DNA of 51,252 nt from Actinomycetes bacterium. GTDB lineage: Bacteria > Actinomycetota > Acidimicrobiia > Acidimicrobiales > Palsa-688. Position numbers and translations under genes: made by a program. Positions within the stretch are counted from its first letter, which is position 1. Every line of letters begins with the position of its first letter. The notes under the pieces are model-generated. The model was not told where the DNA came from, searched no databases, and saw only the letters and a program-made list of their open reading frames with translations. The DNA lies in NCBI GenBank assembly GCA_021847945.1, contig JAJZNG010000047.1, positions 1 to 51,252 on the forward strand. Reading direction: 5' to 3'. Below, piece by piece: positions 34,624 through 43,900 of the stretch.

Positions 34624-35933
34624 GCTTGCGCCATCCCAGGTGAGCCCAGCTCGGGCAGGGAGTTAACGGAGACAACCGACGCCGCCAGCGATCCCTCGGC
34701 GAGGCTGACGGCCAGCTCATCCCCAGGGGATAGGTCAGCGGCGCGCCGGATCACCGTCCCTTCCGGACCGGTCACGACGGCGTAACCTCGCTGCAGGGTC
34801 CGCTGTGGGGACAGCGCCCGAAGGTGGCGGACGTCGGAGTCGAGACGACCCGCCGCCCTCCCCATCTCCTCCCAAACGTGACGCCTCCACGGAGCTCCCG
34901 CGAGGCGGTCCTCGGCAAGGCGGAGCGCTGTTCGAGGGTGACATCCTCCGAGTCGTATCGTCACCCGCTCAAGGCGGAAGGCAGCCTGCTCCAGTCGCCC
35001 GGTTAACGCCCTTCGGGTTTGGACGGCCGCCAGTCGCCGCTCAGCTCTCCCGGCGGACTGCTCAAGCGCGGACGCCGCACGTCGCAAAGCCTCGTCGACC
35101 TTGCGCGTCAACCCGGCCACGTCTGGCACCACGGCCATCGCTGCAAGCGACGGGGTCGGACAGCGCAGATCGGCCACCTCGTCGCACAAAGGCCTGTCGG
35201 ACTCGTGGCCGATCGCCGACACGACCGGAACCGGGCACGCGGCAGCCGCCCTGCAGACCTCCTCGGCGCTCCACGGCAAAAGCGATGGTGCGTCCCCTCC
35301 TCCTCGCGCCAGAACGATCACCTCCACGGCAGGGTCGCTCGAAAGCGCCCGAATCCCCTCGACGATCCCCCTGCTGGCGGTCGGCCCGCTCACTGTCGTC
35401 TCGAAGAACACGACCGGGTACCCGGGACAGCGCTCGGCCACCACAGACTCGATGTCTTTACGCACCGCTGCGTCGGCACCGCACACCACCCCTATCGCGC
35501 TCGGCAGGATCGGGATCGGACGGCGGGGGCGGTCCAGCAATCCGTCCGCTCCTAGACGAGCCCGGGTCGCTTGGATAAGAGCGGCTATGGCACCGGCGCC
35601 GACCGGAGTGACCCCTTGTGCCAGCAGAGCCAGCTGGCCCCGGTCGTTCGACCATTGCAGCGTAGCTGCGACCTCCACCCGCTCGCCGGAGCGCGGCATG
35701 TACTGCCTGACCACCGCCGCCGGCAGCTTTACGTCTATCTGGGCGGCTCTGTCCCTGAGCGTGAAATAGACCCAGCCGCGCTTGGTGGTCGCCGGCCGGT
35801 ACACCTCGCCCTCCACGACTATAGGACCGACCCCGGCTACACAACGGGCGATCTCTCCGGCTAGGCGTACGAGAGTCACCTTGCGCGGGGAACCGACTGA
35901 CGCGTCTTCGAACAGGCTCAGGGACACCCACAT
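34620..35933 (-). CDS. xseA: Exodeoxyribonuclease VII large subunit
   Basis: The 437-residue protein has an N-terminal OB fold (VEGEVYRPATTKRGWVYFTLRD), a central catalytic domain with VCGADAAVRKDIESVVAERCPG and the hallmark VIVLARGGGDAPSLLPW, then SAIGHESDRPLCDEVADLRCPTPSLAA. A coiled-coil C-terminus ends in the LSPQRTLQRGYAVV family signature. It makes exonuclease VII with XseB. ATG 35933 and ATG 35957 are both possible starts and neither has a ribosome binding site. It is divergent from the DEAD-box helicase across a 173-bp spacer that carries a 9-bp repeat array. Confidence 0.92.
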   Translation of the reverse strand: MWVSLSLFEDASVGSPRKVTLVRLAGEIARCVAGVGPIVVEGEVYRPATTKRGWVYFTLRDRAAQIDVKLPAAVVRQYMPRSGERVEVAATLQWSNDRGQLALLAQGVTPVGAGAIAALIQATRARLGADGLLDRPRRPIPILPSAIGVVCGADAAVRKDIESVVAERCPGYPVVFFETTVSGPTASRGIVEGIRALSSDPAVEVIVLARGGGDAPSLLPWSAEEVCRAAAACPVPVVSAIGHESDRPLCDEVADLRCPTPSLAAMAVVPDVAGLTRKVDEALRRAASALEQSAGRAERRLAAVQTRRALTGRLEQAAFRLERVTIRLGGCHPRTALRLAEDRLAGAPWRRHVWEEMGRAAGRLDSDVRHLRALSPQRTLQRGYAVVTGPEGTVIRRAADLSPGDELAVSLAEGSLAASVVSVNSLPELGSPGMAQA

Positions 35934-35980
35934 GAGGCTAGCCAGCCGAGGCGACATCGCGTGGGAAGCGCACCGGCCAT

Positions 35981-36034
35981 GCCCACCGTGCCGACCGTGC
36001 CCACCATGCCGACCAAGCCGGCCGTGCCGGCCAC
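35981..36034. repeat. Six degenerate 9-bp tandem repeats
   Basis: Six consecutive 9-mers of pattern GCC-(C/G)-(A/G)-CC-(A/G)-(T/A/C): GCCCACCGT, GCCGACCGT, GCCCACCAT, GCCGACCAA, GCCGGCCGT and GCCGGCCAC. They lie between xseA and the DEAD-box helicase gene, outside both coding regions as called. Function is unknown. Confidence 0.85.
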
Positions 36035-36106
36035 CACCAGGAATCCCAAGGGTCGGCTAAGCTAAACTTACCGGAGGCCAGAGCCGGCCGGCAGGAGATA
36101 CGTTTT

Positions 36107-37294
36107 TTGATCGCAGAGCAAACTGGAACCGGTTTCGCGTCGCTCGGCGTGGAACCCGACCTCGTGGGGGCGCTCGACGCGCTCGGCATAAGCGAAGCGT
36201 TCCCGATACAGAAACTGACGCTGCCGGACGCTCTCGCCGGACGCGACATCTGCGGTAAAGCCAAGACCGGTTCGGGTAAGACCCTCGCTTTCGGCGTGGC
36301 GCTGATCCAACGTCTCGGAGAGAGCGTCGAAGCCACAGGACCTCCAGCCCCGCGAGGCTTGGTGCTCGTACCGACCCGGGAGCTCGCCGGCCAGGTAGCC
36401 GACGTCCTCACGCCGCTCGCCGCTGCCCGCCGACTTAGCCTCGTCGCTTGCTACGGCGGGACCAGCCTCGACGATCAGGTGCAGGCCCTCCGGGAGGGCT
36501 GCGATGTGGTGGTCGCGACCCCCGGGAGGTTGATAGACCTCCGCCAACGCGACGAGATCGACCTCGCCAAGGTGTCGGTCGTGGTCCTCGACGAGGCGGA
36601 CAGGATGGCCGACATGGGGTTCACCCCCCAGGTCGAGTGGCTTCTACGCCACCTCGTCGGATCCCATCAGACCATGCTTTTCTCGGCGACTCTCGACTCT
36701 GACGTCGACAGGCTGGTCCGCCACGAGCTCTCCGACCCTGTGCACCACGAGGTGATGTCCGAGTCCTCGACGGTGTCGGAGATGGCCCACCGCTTTGTGC
36801 AGGTCCACCAGATGGACAAGGTGAAAGTCGCGGCTGCTGTCTGCCAGGCGTCAAGCCGGGCGATCGTTTTCACCCGCACCAAGCACGCGGCCGACCGGCT
36901 GACCGAAAGTCTCCGCCAGATGAAAGTGGACGCCCGTCCTATCCACGGCGACCTTCGCCAGAAGGAGCGAGAACGGGCCCTCAAAGCGTTCAGCGAAGGA
37001 CGTCTTCCGGTACTGGTAGCCACTGACGTCGCAGCAAGAGGCCTCGACGTGGATGACGTCGACGTGGTCATCCACTTCGACCCTCCCGATGACCACAAGG
37101 CCTACCTGCACCGTTCCGGCAGGACAGCACGCGCCGGGCGCGCCGGCCTGGCCGTGACGCTGGTCCTGTGGAACGAGCAGGCCGGCGTAGAGCGGATCCA
37201 GAAGCGTCTGGGCCTCACCTCGCCGATCGTGGAGATGTTCTCGAACGATCCCCGCCTAGCGCACCTCGCCTCGTGGGATCCAAGCGAGGTTTAG
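36107..37294 (+). CDS. DEAD-box RNA helicase
   Basis: The 395-residue protein has the standard helicase core: Q motif with Gln35, Walker A at 52-59 (AKTGSGKT), PTRELA, TPGRLIDL, VVVLDEADRMADMGF (motif II), SAT, and C-terminal ATDVAARGLDVDDVDVVIHFD and HRSGRTARAG. There is no long C-terminal extension, so it is a minimal RhlE-like helicase acting on structured RNA. The start is TTG, supported by AGGAG about 10 nt upstream; no ATG or GTG fits better. It may act in ribosome assembly or RNA decay, but the substrate is unknown. Confidence 0.92.
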   Translation: MIAEQTGTGFASLGVEPDLVGALDALGISEAFPIQKLTLPDALAGRDICGKAKTGSGKTLAFGVALIQRLGESVEATGPPAPRGLVLVPTRELAGQVADVLTPLAAARRLSLVACYGGTSLDDQVQALREGCDVVVATPGRLIDLRQRDEIDLAKVSVVVLDEADRMADMGFTPQVEWLLRHLVGSHQTMLFSATLDSDVDRLVRHELSDPVHHEVMSESSTVSEMAHRFVQVHQMDKVKVAAAVCQASSRAIVFTRTKHAADRLTESLRQMKVDARPIHGDLRQKERERALKAFSEGRLPVLVATDVAARGLDVDDVDVVIHFDPPDDHKAYLHRSGRTARAGRAGLAVTLVLWNEQAGVERIQKRLGLTSPIVEMFSNDPRLAHLASWDPSEV

Positions 37295-37363
37295 TCCCAG
37301 TACCACGGCTGCGAGCTTCCCGACCCTGCCCCCCACGACGGTGAGCACCGCGGTGTTAGGTAC

Positions 37364-38485
37364 ATGAATTTCGCTCGCCTTCTCGACGTCGTAGGACTCA
37401 TCGCAGGGCTCGGGATAGTCGCAGCCACGCTGCTTTCCACGCTGAGGGCTGTGGTCCTGCCGCGAGCATCCCAAGGTCTTATCCCCGAGGTTACGATCAC
37501 ATCCTTGCGCCTGTTGTTCCGGGCGAGAGTCAGGCGCCACGAGGACTACATGCGCCGCGATCACCTGATGGCCATGTTCGCTCCGGTCGCGTTGCTGGCG
37601 ATGCTCGTCTCGTGGCTCCTTGTCACCGCGGTTGCGTACAGCCTCATCTTCTTCTGCGTCACCGGGCGATCCCTCCCCGCTTCGGTCGAGCTGTCTGGGT
37701 CTTCGATCGTCACCTTGGGAACAGTCTCCGACAGCCACTTCTGGCCTTCGCTGTTAGGCGACTCCGAAGCGGGGGTGGGACTGCTGATCGTCGCCTTGGT
37801 TATCAGCTACCTACCCAGCATGTACTCGGCGTTCACCCGCCGCGAGACCGGCGTGACCCTGCTCGAGGTCCGTGCCGGGAACCCTCCGTCGGCGACGACG
37901 ATGCTCCTGCGTTTCCGGCGAATCGACAACGGTCTCGCCGAGATCACCGACCTGTGGCGTCAGTGGGAGCAGTGGTTCGCCGATATCGAAGAGTCCCACA
38001 CGACCTTCCCGATACTCGTCTTCTTCCGATCGCCTCACGGTGAGCGCTCCTGGGTGACAGCAGCCGGAGCTCTCCTCGACGGAGCCGCACTGTGGATATC
38101 AGCCGTCGAGCACCCGGCGGACCCGAACGCCCACCTATGCATCCGCGCCGGATTCCTATCCCTGCGGCGGATCGCGGACGCTTTCGGAATACCCTACGAC
38201 CCGGATCCCGCCCCGGACGGACCCGTCAGCGTCTCCAGGCAAGAATGGGACGAGGCCATATCCGAGATGCGCGACGGCGGGGTGGCAGTAGTAGAAGACC
38301 TGGACCTGGCTTGGGAGAAGTGGAGAGGTTGGCGGGTGAACTACGACACTGTCCTGCTGCGCCTGGCGAGGCTCATCGAGGCGCCTCCCGCCCCGTGGGT
38401 GTCGGATCGCTCTCCGATGGGAGGCTACCGGGATCGGTGGGTTTCCCGCCGGACCGCCCGAAGAGCCAGCGGGCGCCGGCGATAG
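37364..38485 (+). CDS. Channel-like membrane protein, family not fully recognised
   Basis: The 373-residue protein has three likely membrane helices near residues 7-28, 70-98 and 136-157. Between the second and third lies a short pore-helix-like segment, GSSIVTLGTVSDS (residues 112-124), which resembles the re-entrant loop of two-helix ion channels but has TLGTV where potassium channels have TVGYG. A cytoplasmic part of about 215 residues follows, rich in Trp and charged residues. The overall design suggests an ion channel or sensor with a soluble domain, but no known function can be assigned. A 10-bp palindrome CACCGCGGTG lies 8 nt before the ATG. Confidence 0.6.
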   Translation: MNFARLLDVVGLIAGLGIVAATLLSTLRAVVLPRASQGLIPEVTITSLRLLFRARVRRHEDYMRRDHLMAMFAPVALLAMLVSWLLVTAVAYSLIFFCVTGRSLPASVELSGSSIVTLGTVSDSHFWPSLLGDSEAGVGLLIVALVISYLPSMYSAFTRRETGVTLLEVRAGNPPSATTMLLRFRRIDNGLAEITDLWRQWEQWFADIEESHTTFPILVFFRSPHGERSWVTAAGALLDGAALWISAVEHPADPNAHLCIRAGFLSLRRIADAFGIPYDPDPAPDGPVSVSRQEWDEAISEMRDGGVAVVEDLDLAWEKWRGWRVNYDTVLLRLARLIEAPPAPWVSDRSPMGGYRDRWVSRRTARRASGRRR

Positions 38486-38714
38486 CAGCACCGATACCGA
38501 GCAGAACGGGGACGATCCCGAAGAGGTCGGCTGCGTCGTTCTGCGGGCCGGGCACGGCGACGGTGACGTTCGGTCCGCCGACGATGGTGATCACAGACCC
38601 GGCCCCCCGGGGTAGCGTCGACGCGGGCGCCACAGAACTGGACGGAGGCGACGTCGAAGAGGAGGCCTGGGCGAAGGCGACCACGAAAACCCCGCCGACG
38701 TCGAAGCTGTGCAC
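38373..38714 (-). CDS. Small secreted or membrane protein, hypothetical
   Basis: A 113-residue product from GTG 38714 with AGAAGG 6 nt upstream. It opens with a short hydrophobic stretch (VGGVFVVAFAQA), then a Ser/Pro/Ala-rich linker, then a membrane helix near residues 65-86 followed by a basic tail and a Pro/Ser-rich end. No family is recognised. It overlaps the last 113 nt of the channel-like gene on the other strand, which lowers the certainty that it is real, but the membrane-like pattern and ribosome binding site speak for it. Confidence 0.5.
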   Translation of the reverse strand: MHSFDVGGVFVVAFAQASSSTSPPSSSVAPASTLPRGAGSVITIVGGPNVTVAVPGPQNDAADLFGIVPVLLGIGAAIAGARWLFGRSGGKPTDPGSLPSESDPTPTGREAPR

Positions 38715-38793
38715 ACCCCACCTTCTCGCACCCAGAGGAGCCTTGGCAAGCCGCGCTGCTAGCTGTCCGCTCCGGGCAGCGCCGCGCGGCGGG

Positions 38794-38799
38794 TAGTCT
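38794..38799 (+). promoter_or_regulatory. Possible -10 element of murA (TAGTCT)
   Basis: TAGTCT ends 7 nt before the ATG of murA and no ribosome binding site is present between them. Confidence 0.35.
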
Positions 38800-38806
38800 C
38801 GCTAGC

Positions 38807-40105
38807 ATGTCGGACTCTTGGCTGATCGAACCCTCCGGTCCCCTGCGGGGTGAAGTGGAGGTCCGCGGCTCCAAGAACGCTGTGACCAAGCACATGGTAG
38901 CGGCGATACTCGCCCGGGAACCCAGCACCATCTCGAACGTCCCCGAAGTCGGCGACGTCGAGATCACCGCGCAGATCCTCTCAGCCCTCGGAGCGGGAGT
39001 CGAGCGCAGAGGCGACGCCATCACCGTTACGCCTCCCGAAGGGCCCGGCTCGTCGGTGCCTCTGTCTTTCAGCGGGCTCAACAGGATCCCCGTGCTGCTG
39101 CTGGGGCCCCTCCTGCACCTGACCGGGGAGGCCTTCGTTCCGAGGGTCGGAGGCGACCAGATAGGCGGACGACCCGTCGACTTCCACGTCGAGGCCCTCA
39201 GGGCTTTCGGGGCTGAAGTGGACGTCACCGCCGAGGGTATAGCAGCGCGCTGCCGAGGTCTCAAAGGTGCGATCATCGAGCTTCCCTACCCGAGCGTGGG
39301 AGCCACCGAGTCGGCTCTTTTGTGTGCCGCGCTGGCCGAAGGCAAGTCCGTCATCCGCAACGCAGCGAACGAGCCGGAAGTCCTGGAGTTGGCGTTGTTC
39401 TTGCAGCGGATGGGCGCGTGTATCGAACTGCGCCCCGACCGGCGGATCATAATCGAGGGCGTCCCCAAGCTCCACGGGGCCAGGACGCGCCTTCAAGGCG
39501 ACCGCAACGAAGCTTTCAGCTATCTGATCGCCGGTCTGCTCACGAAAGGGCAGGTGCGCGTCGTGGGATGCAACCAGGACCGTCTGGTCACTGCTATCAC
39601 GACATTGATGAAAATGGGAGCCGTGGTCGAGATCGACGACTCCGGCCTGACAGCGTCAGCGCCAAACGGGTTGCGACCAGCGGCCGTGCAGACCGACGTC
39701 CACCCAGGGTTCATGACCGACTGGCAGACACCTCTGATGGTCCTTTTCACCCAGTGCGAGGGAATGTCGGTCCTGCACGAGACGGTCTACGAGGACCGTT
39801 TCGTGTACGTGCCGGCCCTCAAGCAGATGGGCTGTGAGATAGAGCTGTTCTCGACCTGCCTAGGAGGATCGGCCTGCCGCTTCCACGAGAAGAGCTACCT
39901 GCACTCGGCTGTAGTTCGCGGCGTGTCGAAGCTGACCGGCGCAGAAGTAGACATCCCCGACGTCCGGGCCGGTTTCTCCAGCGTCATAGCCGCCGCAGCG
40001 GCCCAAGGCCCCTCGCTGCTTCACGGGGTGCACCACCTCGAACGCGGCTACCATCGCCCGGCCGAGCAGCTGCGCTCACTGGGGCTGGACCTACGCACGA
40101 AATGA
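38807..40105 (+). CDS. murA: UDP-N-acetylglucosamine 1-carboxyvinyltransferase
   Basis: The 432-residue enzyme transfers enolpyruvate from PEP to UDP-GlcNAc, the first committed step of peptidoglycan synthesis. Lys23-Asn24 in GSKNAVTKH and the catalytic Asp in DVHPGFMTDWQTP are present, and DVRAGFSSVIAAAAAQG matches the PEP-binding region. In the flexible loop the usual Cys is Asp117 (GGDQIGGRPVD), the form known from mycobacteria and chlamydia that resists fosfomycin. The gene shares 4 bp with the thioesterase gene downstream. Confidence 0.92.
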   Translation: MSDSWLIEPSGPLRGEVEVRGSKNAVTKHMVAAILAREPSTISNVPEVGDVEITAQILSALGAGVERRGDAITVTPPEGPGSSVPLSFSGLNRIPVLLLGPLLHLTGEAFVPRVGGDQIGGRPVDFHVEALRAFGAEVDVTAEGIAARCRGLKGAIIELPYPSVGATESALLCAALAEGKSVIRNAANEPEVLELALFLQRMGACIELRPDRRIIIEGVPKLHGARTRLQGDRNEAFSYLIAGLLTKGQVRVVGCNQDRLVTAITTLMKMGAVVEIDDSGLTASAPNGLRPAAVQTDVHPGFMTDWQTPLMVLFTQCEGMSVLHETVYEDRFVYVPALKQMGCEIELFSTCLGGSACRFHEKSYLHSAVVRGVSKLTGAEVDIPDVRAGFSSVIAAAAAQGPSLLHGVHHLERGYHRPAEQLRSLGLDLRTK

Positions 40106-40911
40106 CCCAGGCGTCCCTCATAGCCCAGGCGGCTGACAGCGCCGCCGGCTCGTTGTACCGCTTCGACGGGCGTTTCTACCACCCCCAGCCGGTGACCACA
40201 GGCCCGTGGAATCCCAACGCCCAGCACGGCGGCCCGGTCGCAGCTCTGCTCGCAGGCGCCTTGGAAGCCGGCGACGGTAACGCTTTGGTTCGCATCACGG
40301 TAGAGCTACTGCGGCCCGTTCCTCTCAGCGCGCTGAGCCTGACGCGGCGCATCGTAAAAGCCGGACGCAGCGTCACGGTCATCGACGCTACGATCAGCGC
40401 CGACGGTGTCGAGGTGGCAACCGCCCGGGGGCTCAACCTGCGCCGCTTGGATGTCGCCGCTCCTTCTCGGAGCGCTTCTCCCCCACCGGCGATACCCTCC
40501 CCCCAGCCCACCCCGAGCGGGGCTCGACGCACACCGTTCGCCTCTGCGGTCGAGATGCGCTTCGTCGAGGGAAGCTGGGAGGAGATGGGACCGGCTACGC
40601 TTTGGACGAGGCTTCTGCTGCCCGTCGTGGACCAAGAACCGGTCACCGCCATGCAAAGAGCAGCCGCGGCCGCTGACTTCGCAAACGGGATCAGCCGGGT
40701 CGTGGACTTCGAGACGCACACGTTCATAAACGCGGACCTCACCGTAGCCATATCCCGATCCCCCCGAGACGAGTGGATCGGATTCGAGATGGTCAGTCAC
40801 GTTTCTGGCCAGGGCACGGGCCACGCGGAGAGCAGGATCTTCGACACCGCCGGGACCATAGGCCGGTCGATACAGTCCCTGATCGTCACCGAAAAAAGCC
40901 CCGAGACGTAG
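40102..40911 (+). CDS. Thioesterase family protein (hotdog fold)
   Basis: The 269-residue protein shows the acyl-CoA thioesterase II-like double hotdog pattern: PWNPNAQHGGPVAALLAGAL near residue 35, ELLRPVPLSALSLTRRIVKAGRSV near 74, and a second half with FETHTFINADLTVAISR and DEWIGFEMVS. A typical reaction would be hydrolysis of acyl-CoA, but the acyl chain is unknown. A proline-rich segment near 130 (SPPPAIPSPQPTP) links the halves. It overlaps murA by 4 bp, although no functional link to MurA is evident. Confidence 0.8.
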   Translation: MTQASLIAQAADSAAGSLYRFDGRFYHPQPVTTGPWNPNAQHGGPVAALLAGALEAGDGNALVRITVELLRPVPLSALSLTRRIVKAGRSVTVIDATISADGVEVATARGLNLRRLDVAAPSRSASPPPAIPSPQPTPSGARRTPFASAVEMRFVEGSWEEMGPATLWTRLLLPVVDQEPVTAMQRAAAAADFANGISRVVDFETHTFINADLTVAISRSPRDEWIGFEMVSHVSGQGTGHAESRIFDTAGTIGRSIQSLIVTEKSPET

Positions 40912-40949
40912 TCCTGGCAGGGGGTGCTTTACAGCGCGGTCCCCGGCCG

Positions 40950-43900
40950 TCAAGCGCCGGCGGGTTCAGACGGTGCCGCGTGGCGTAGACGGCGCAGAGC
41001 GAGGGATGCTGCTGCGAGTCGATCCCCGCAGCTCGCAGCGGGCGAGTCGAGAACCTCCGATGCGGCCAGCACGCGCAAGGTGATTGGGTCGCTGCTCGCA
41101 GCGGCCTTCCCGTCCAGGCGCGCCGCCTGAACGGAGACCTCACGACGCCACGCTGCTAGGTCGTCCATGATCGAGCGCGCCTGCCAGACTAGTAGCTTCG
41201 ACGGCGGCGGGGAGGACTCCAAGGCCGTGCCGACGACGTCGGCTATCCGCTGTACTAGTGACCCGGACGCTCCGAGCGAGTCCCAACCGGTGAGCGCTTC
41301 GAGGAGGTCCACGTCGCTGCTACTAGCCGAACCTACGGCTTTTATGATCTCCGCGCGACGGGTCGCCCTACGGACCTGACGGGACAGGGTCGCCGTCTCG
41401 CCGGTCTCGTCGTCCCCGTCAGCGTTGCCGGGCCGAGCAGGCAGAGCTCCTTCGAGTTGCGAAACAGTCGCCGTGTAGGTTTCAGCGCGCTGGCTGGCTG
41501 GGCTGTCGCCGGCTTCTAGGAGGTAGCACCTGGCGACCCTGCCGACGGCAGCGGCCAGCTGATCTCTCAGTTCGGCCTCTTCGGAGGCTTCGAGCTTGGC
41601 AGCTAGAGCGTCCAGGCGCGCCCAAAGCGTCCCGGCGTCGCACACCCGCCGAGCGACCCAGAAGGCTGTGGCCACGTCGGCCAGGCGGCAACCGAGCTCA
41701 CTGGCCAAGTCGTGCGCCCAGACGATCCCCATCCGGTCGACCATGTCCCCTGCGACGTCGGTGGCCGCTAGCTGGTTGTAGAGGCGATGGCGTGGTATCA
41801 GATCTGAGAACACCCGGCGCAGCTCAGAGGGGAAGTAAGCGTGCACCGCGTCGGCGAAGACGGGGTCTGCTGCGGCGCCGCTGGTCTCTAACGACTTGAC
41901 GATATCCGACTTGGCGTAGGCGAGCAGCGTCGCAAGCTCAGGCCTGATCAGACCGGCGCCGGCCTTTCTGCGCACCTCGAACTCGACGCGATCGGGGAGG
42001 ACCTCTACGCCGCGGTCGAAGAGCCCGTCGCGTTCGAGGGAGTCGACCAGGGACTCGTAGGAGTCAAGCTCGCGTTCGCTGCGTCTAGCAGCTCGGTTGA
42101 GAGCAACCACACTGTGGTCGACCTGGGCGAGGACCGAAGCCGCCACTTCCTCCTCCGCCCGCTTTAGGTACCCGTCCCTGTCAGACTCCGACAGCCGTCC
42201 CTCGGAGATCGCCCGTGCCAAGAGGATCTTGAGGTTCACCTCCCGATCCGAGGTGGCCACGCCGGCGGCGTTGTCGATGAAGTCGGCGTTGACCCTGCCA
42301 CCTCTCCTGCTGTAGCGAAGGCGGGCCCGCTGGGTTACCCCGAGGTTCGCACCTTCTCCTATTACGCGGGCTCTCACCCGCTCAGAGGTGATCCGGACCG
42401 TGTCGTTTGCGTGGTCGGCGACGTCCGCGTCTGACTCTTCGGGGGCCGCCACGAACGTCCCGATACCACCGAACCACAACAAGTCGACCGGGGCGGCGAG
42501 GATCGCCGACACGAGCTCCGGCGGGCTGGTATCTCCGGGGGTAATGCCAAGAGCCTTGGCAGCCTCGGGGCTGACAGGAACAGACTTGGAGTCCCTCGGC
42601 CACACTCCCCCTCCTTTTGAGATCAGGCTCCGGTCGTAGTCGTCCCAGCTCGAACGCGACAGACGAGCGAGCCGGCAACGCTCCTCGAAGGACAGCTTCC
42701 GATCCGGTTCGGGATCCACGAAGATGTGGCGGTGGTCGAAAGCGGCCACCAACTCGATCGCTGAGCTTTGGATCATGGCGTTGCCGAACACGTCGCCTGA
42801 CATGTCGCCAACCCCTACTACACGGAAGGGATCTTCGGAAACGTCGATCCCGAGCTCCTTGAAGTGGCGGCTTACCGCCACCCAGGCGCCTCTCGCGGTG
42901 ATACCCATCGCCTTGTGGTCGTAGCCTCGGGAGCCTCCCGAGGCGAACGCGTCGCCTAGCCAGAAACCTCTGCGCTCCGCCAGGGAGTTCGCCAGATCGC
43001 TAAAACTGGCAGTTCCCTTGTCAGCAGCTACCACAAGGTAAGGGTCCGGTCCGTCCGCAGCGAACACAGTGGGAGGCGACACCACCCGGTCGCCTCGATA
43101 GTCGTCGGTTACCTCCAATAGCGCAGCGATGAAAGTCTCGTAAGCGGACTCCACTTCCTCTAGCGACGGTCGGCTCCGATTGGCGGAACGCCCGAAACCT
43201 CCGGCAGTCTGGCGCACCACGAAACCCCCTTTGGCTCCAGTCGGTACGATCGGTGCGTTCTTCTTGACCTGAGCGAACGCCAAGTCGAGAACTTCTGTGC
43301 GGAAGTCGTCAGGACGTTCACTCCAGCGGATACCCCCACGAGCTACCCGGCCGGCCCTTAGATGGATTCCCTCCACCGCCGTGGAATGCACGAACGTCTC
43401 GACCTCGGGACGCGGCGGGACTGACTCAGGTACCGCCCTTCCGTCGAGCTTCAATACCAGCGCCGGGGGGGACACCCGCAATCCGTCTGAAGCGCTTTGC
43501 CATTCGGGACTATAGAAATTCGTTCGCCAAGTGGCGTCGACCAGTGCGAGCAGCCCGCGAAGCGACCTGTCGTCGTCGAGGTGAGCGACCGAGGCGAGAT
43601 TATCGACGCATGCTCGCCGGGCGGCGTCGACCGCCGTCGGCGAACTTGGGGCAGTCGCTCGGGCGGTGTCGAATCGTGCCGAGAAATAGGAAATGAGCGC
43701 CGCTGCGAGCTCGGGGTAAGCCACAAGGGAGTCGGCTGTGGCATCGAGGTCGACGGCGGGTACCACCTGAGACCAGTAACGCACGTAGCCGCGTAGCACT
43801 ACCACCTGACGCCATGTGAGCCCCGCCACGAGCACGAGACGGTTTAATGGGTCGATGTCGAAGAGACCGGCCTCGCCGGCGCTCAAAGCGTCGACCAGGC

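Noticed and set aside
38425-39276. Minus-strand frame of 283 codons over the murA start
   Set aside because: It is antisense to the start of murA and has no recognisable domain; the shorter 113-residue frame has better support.
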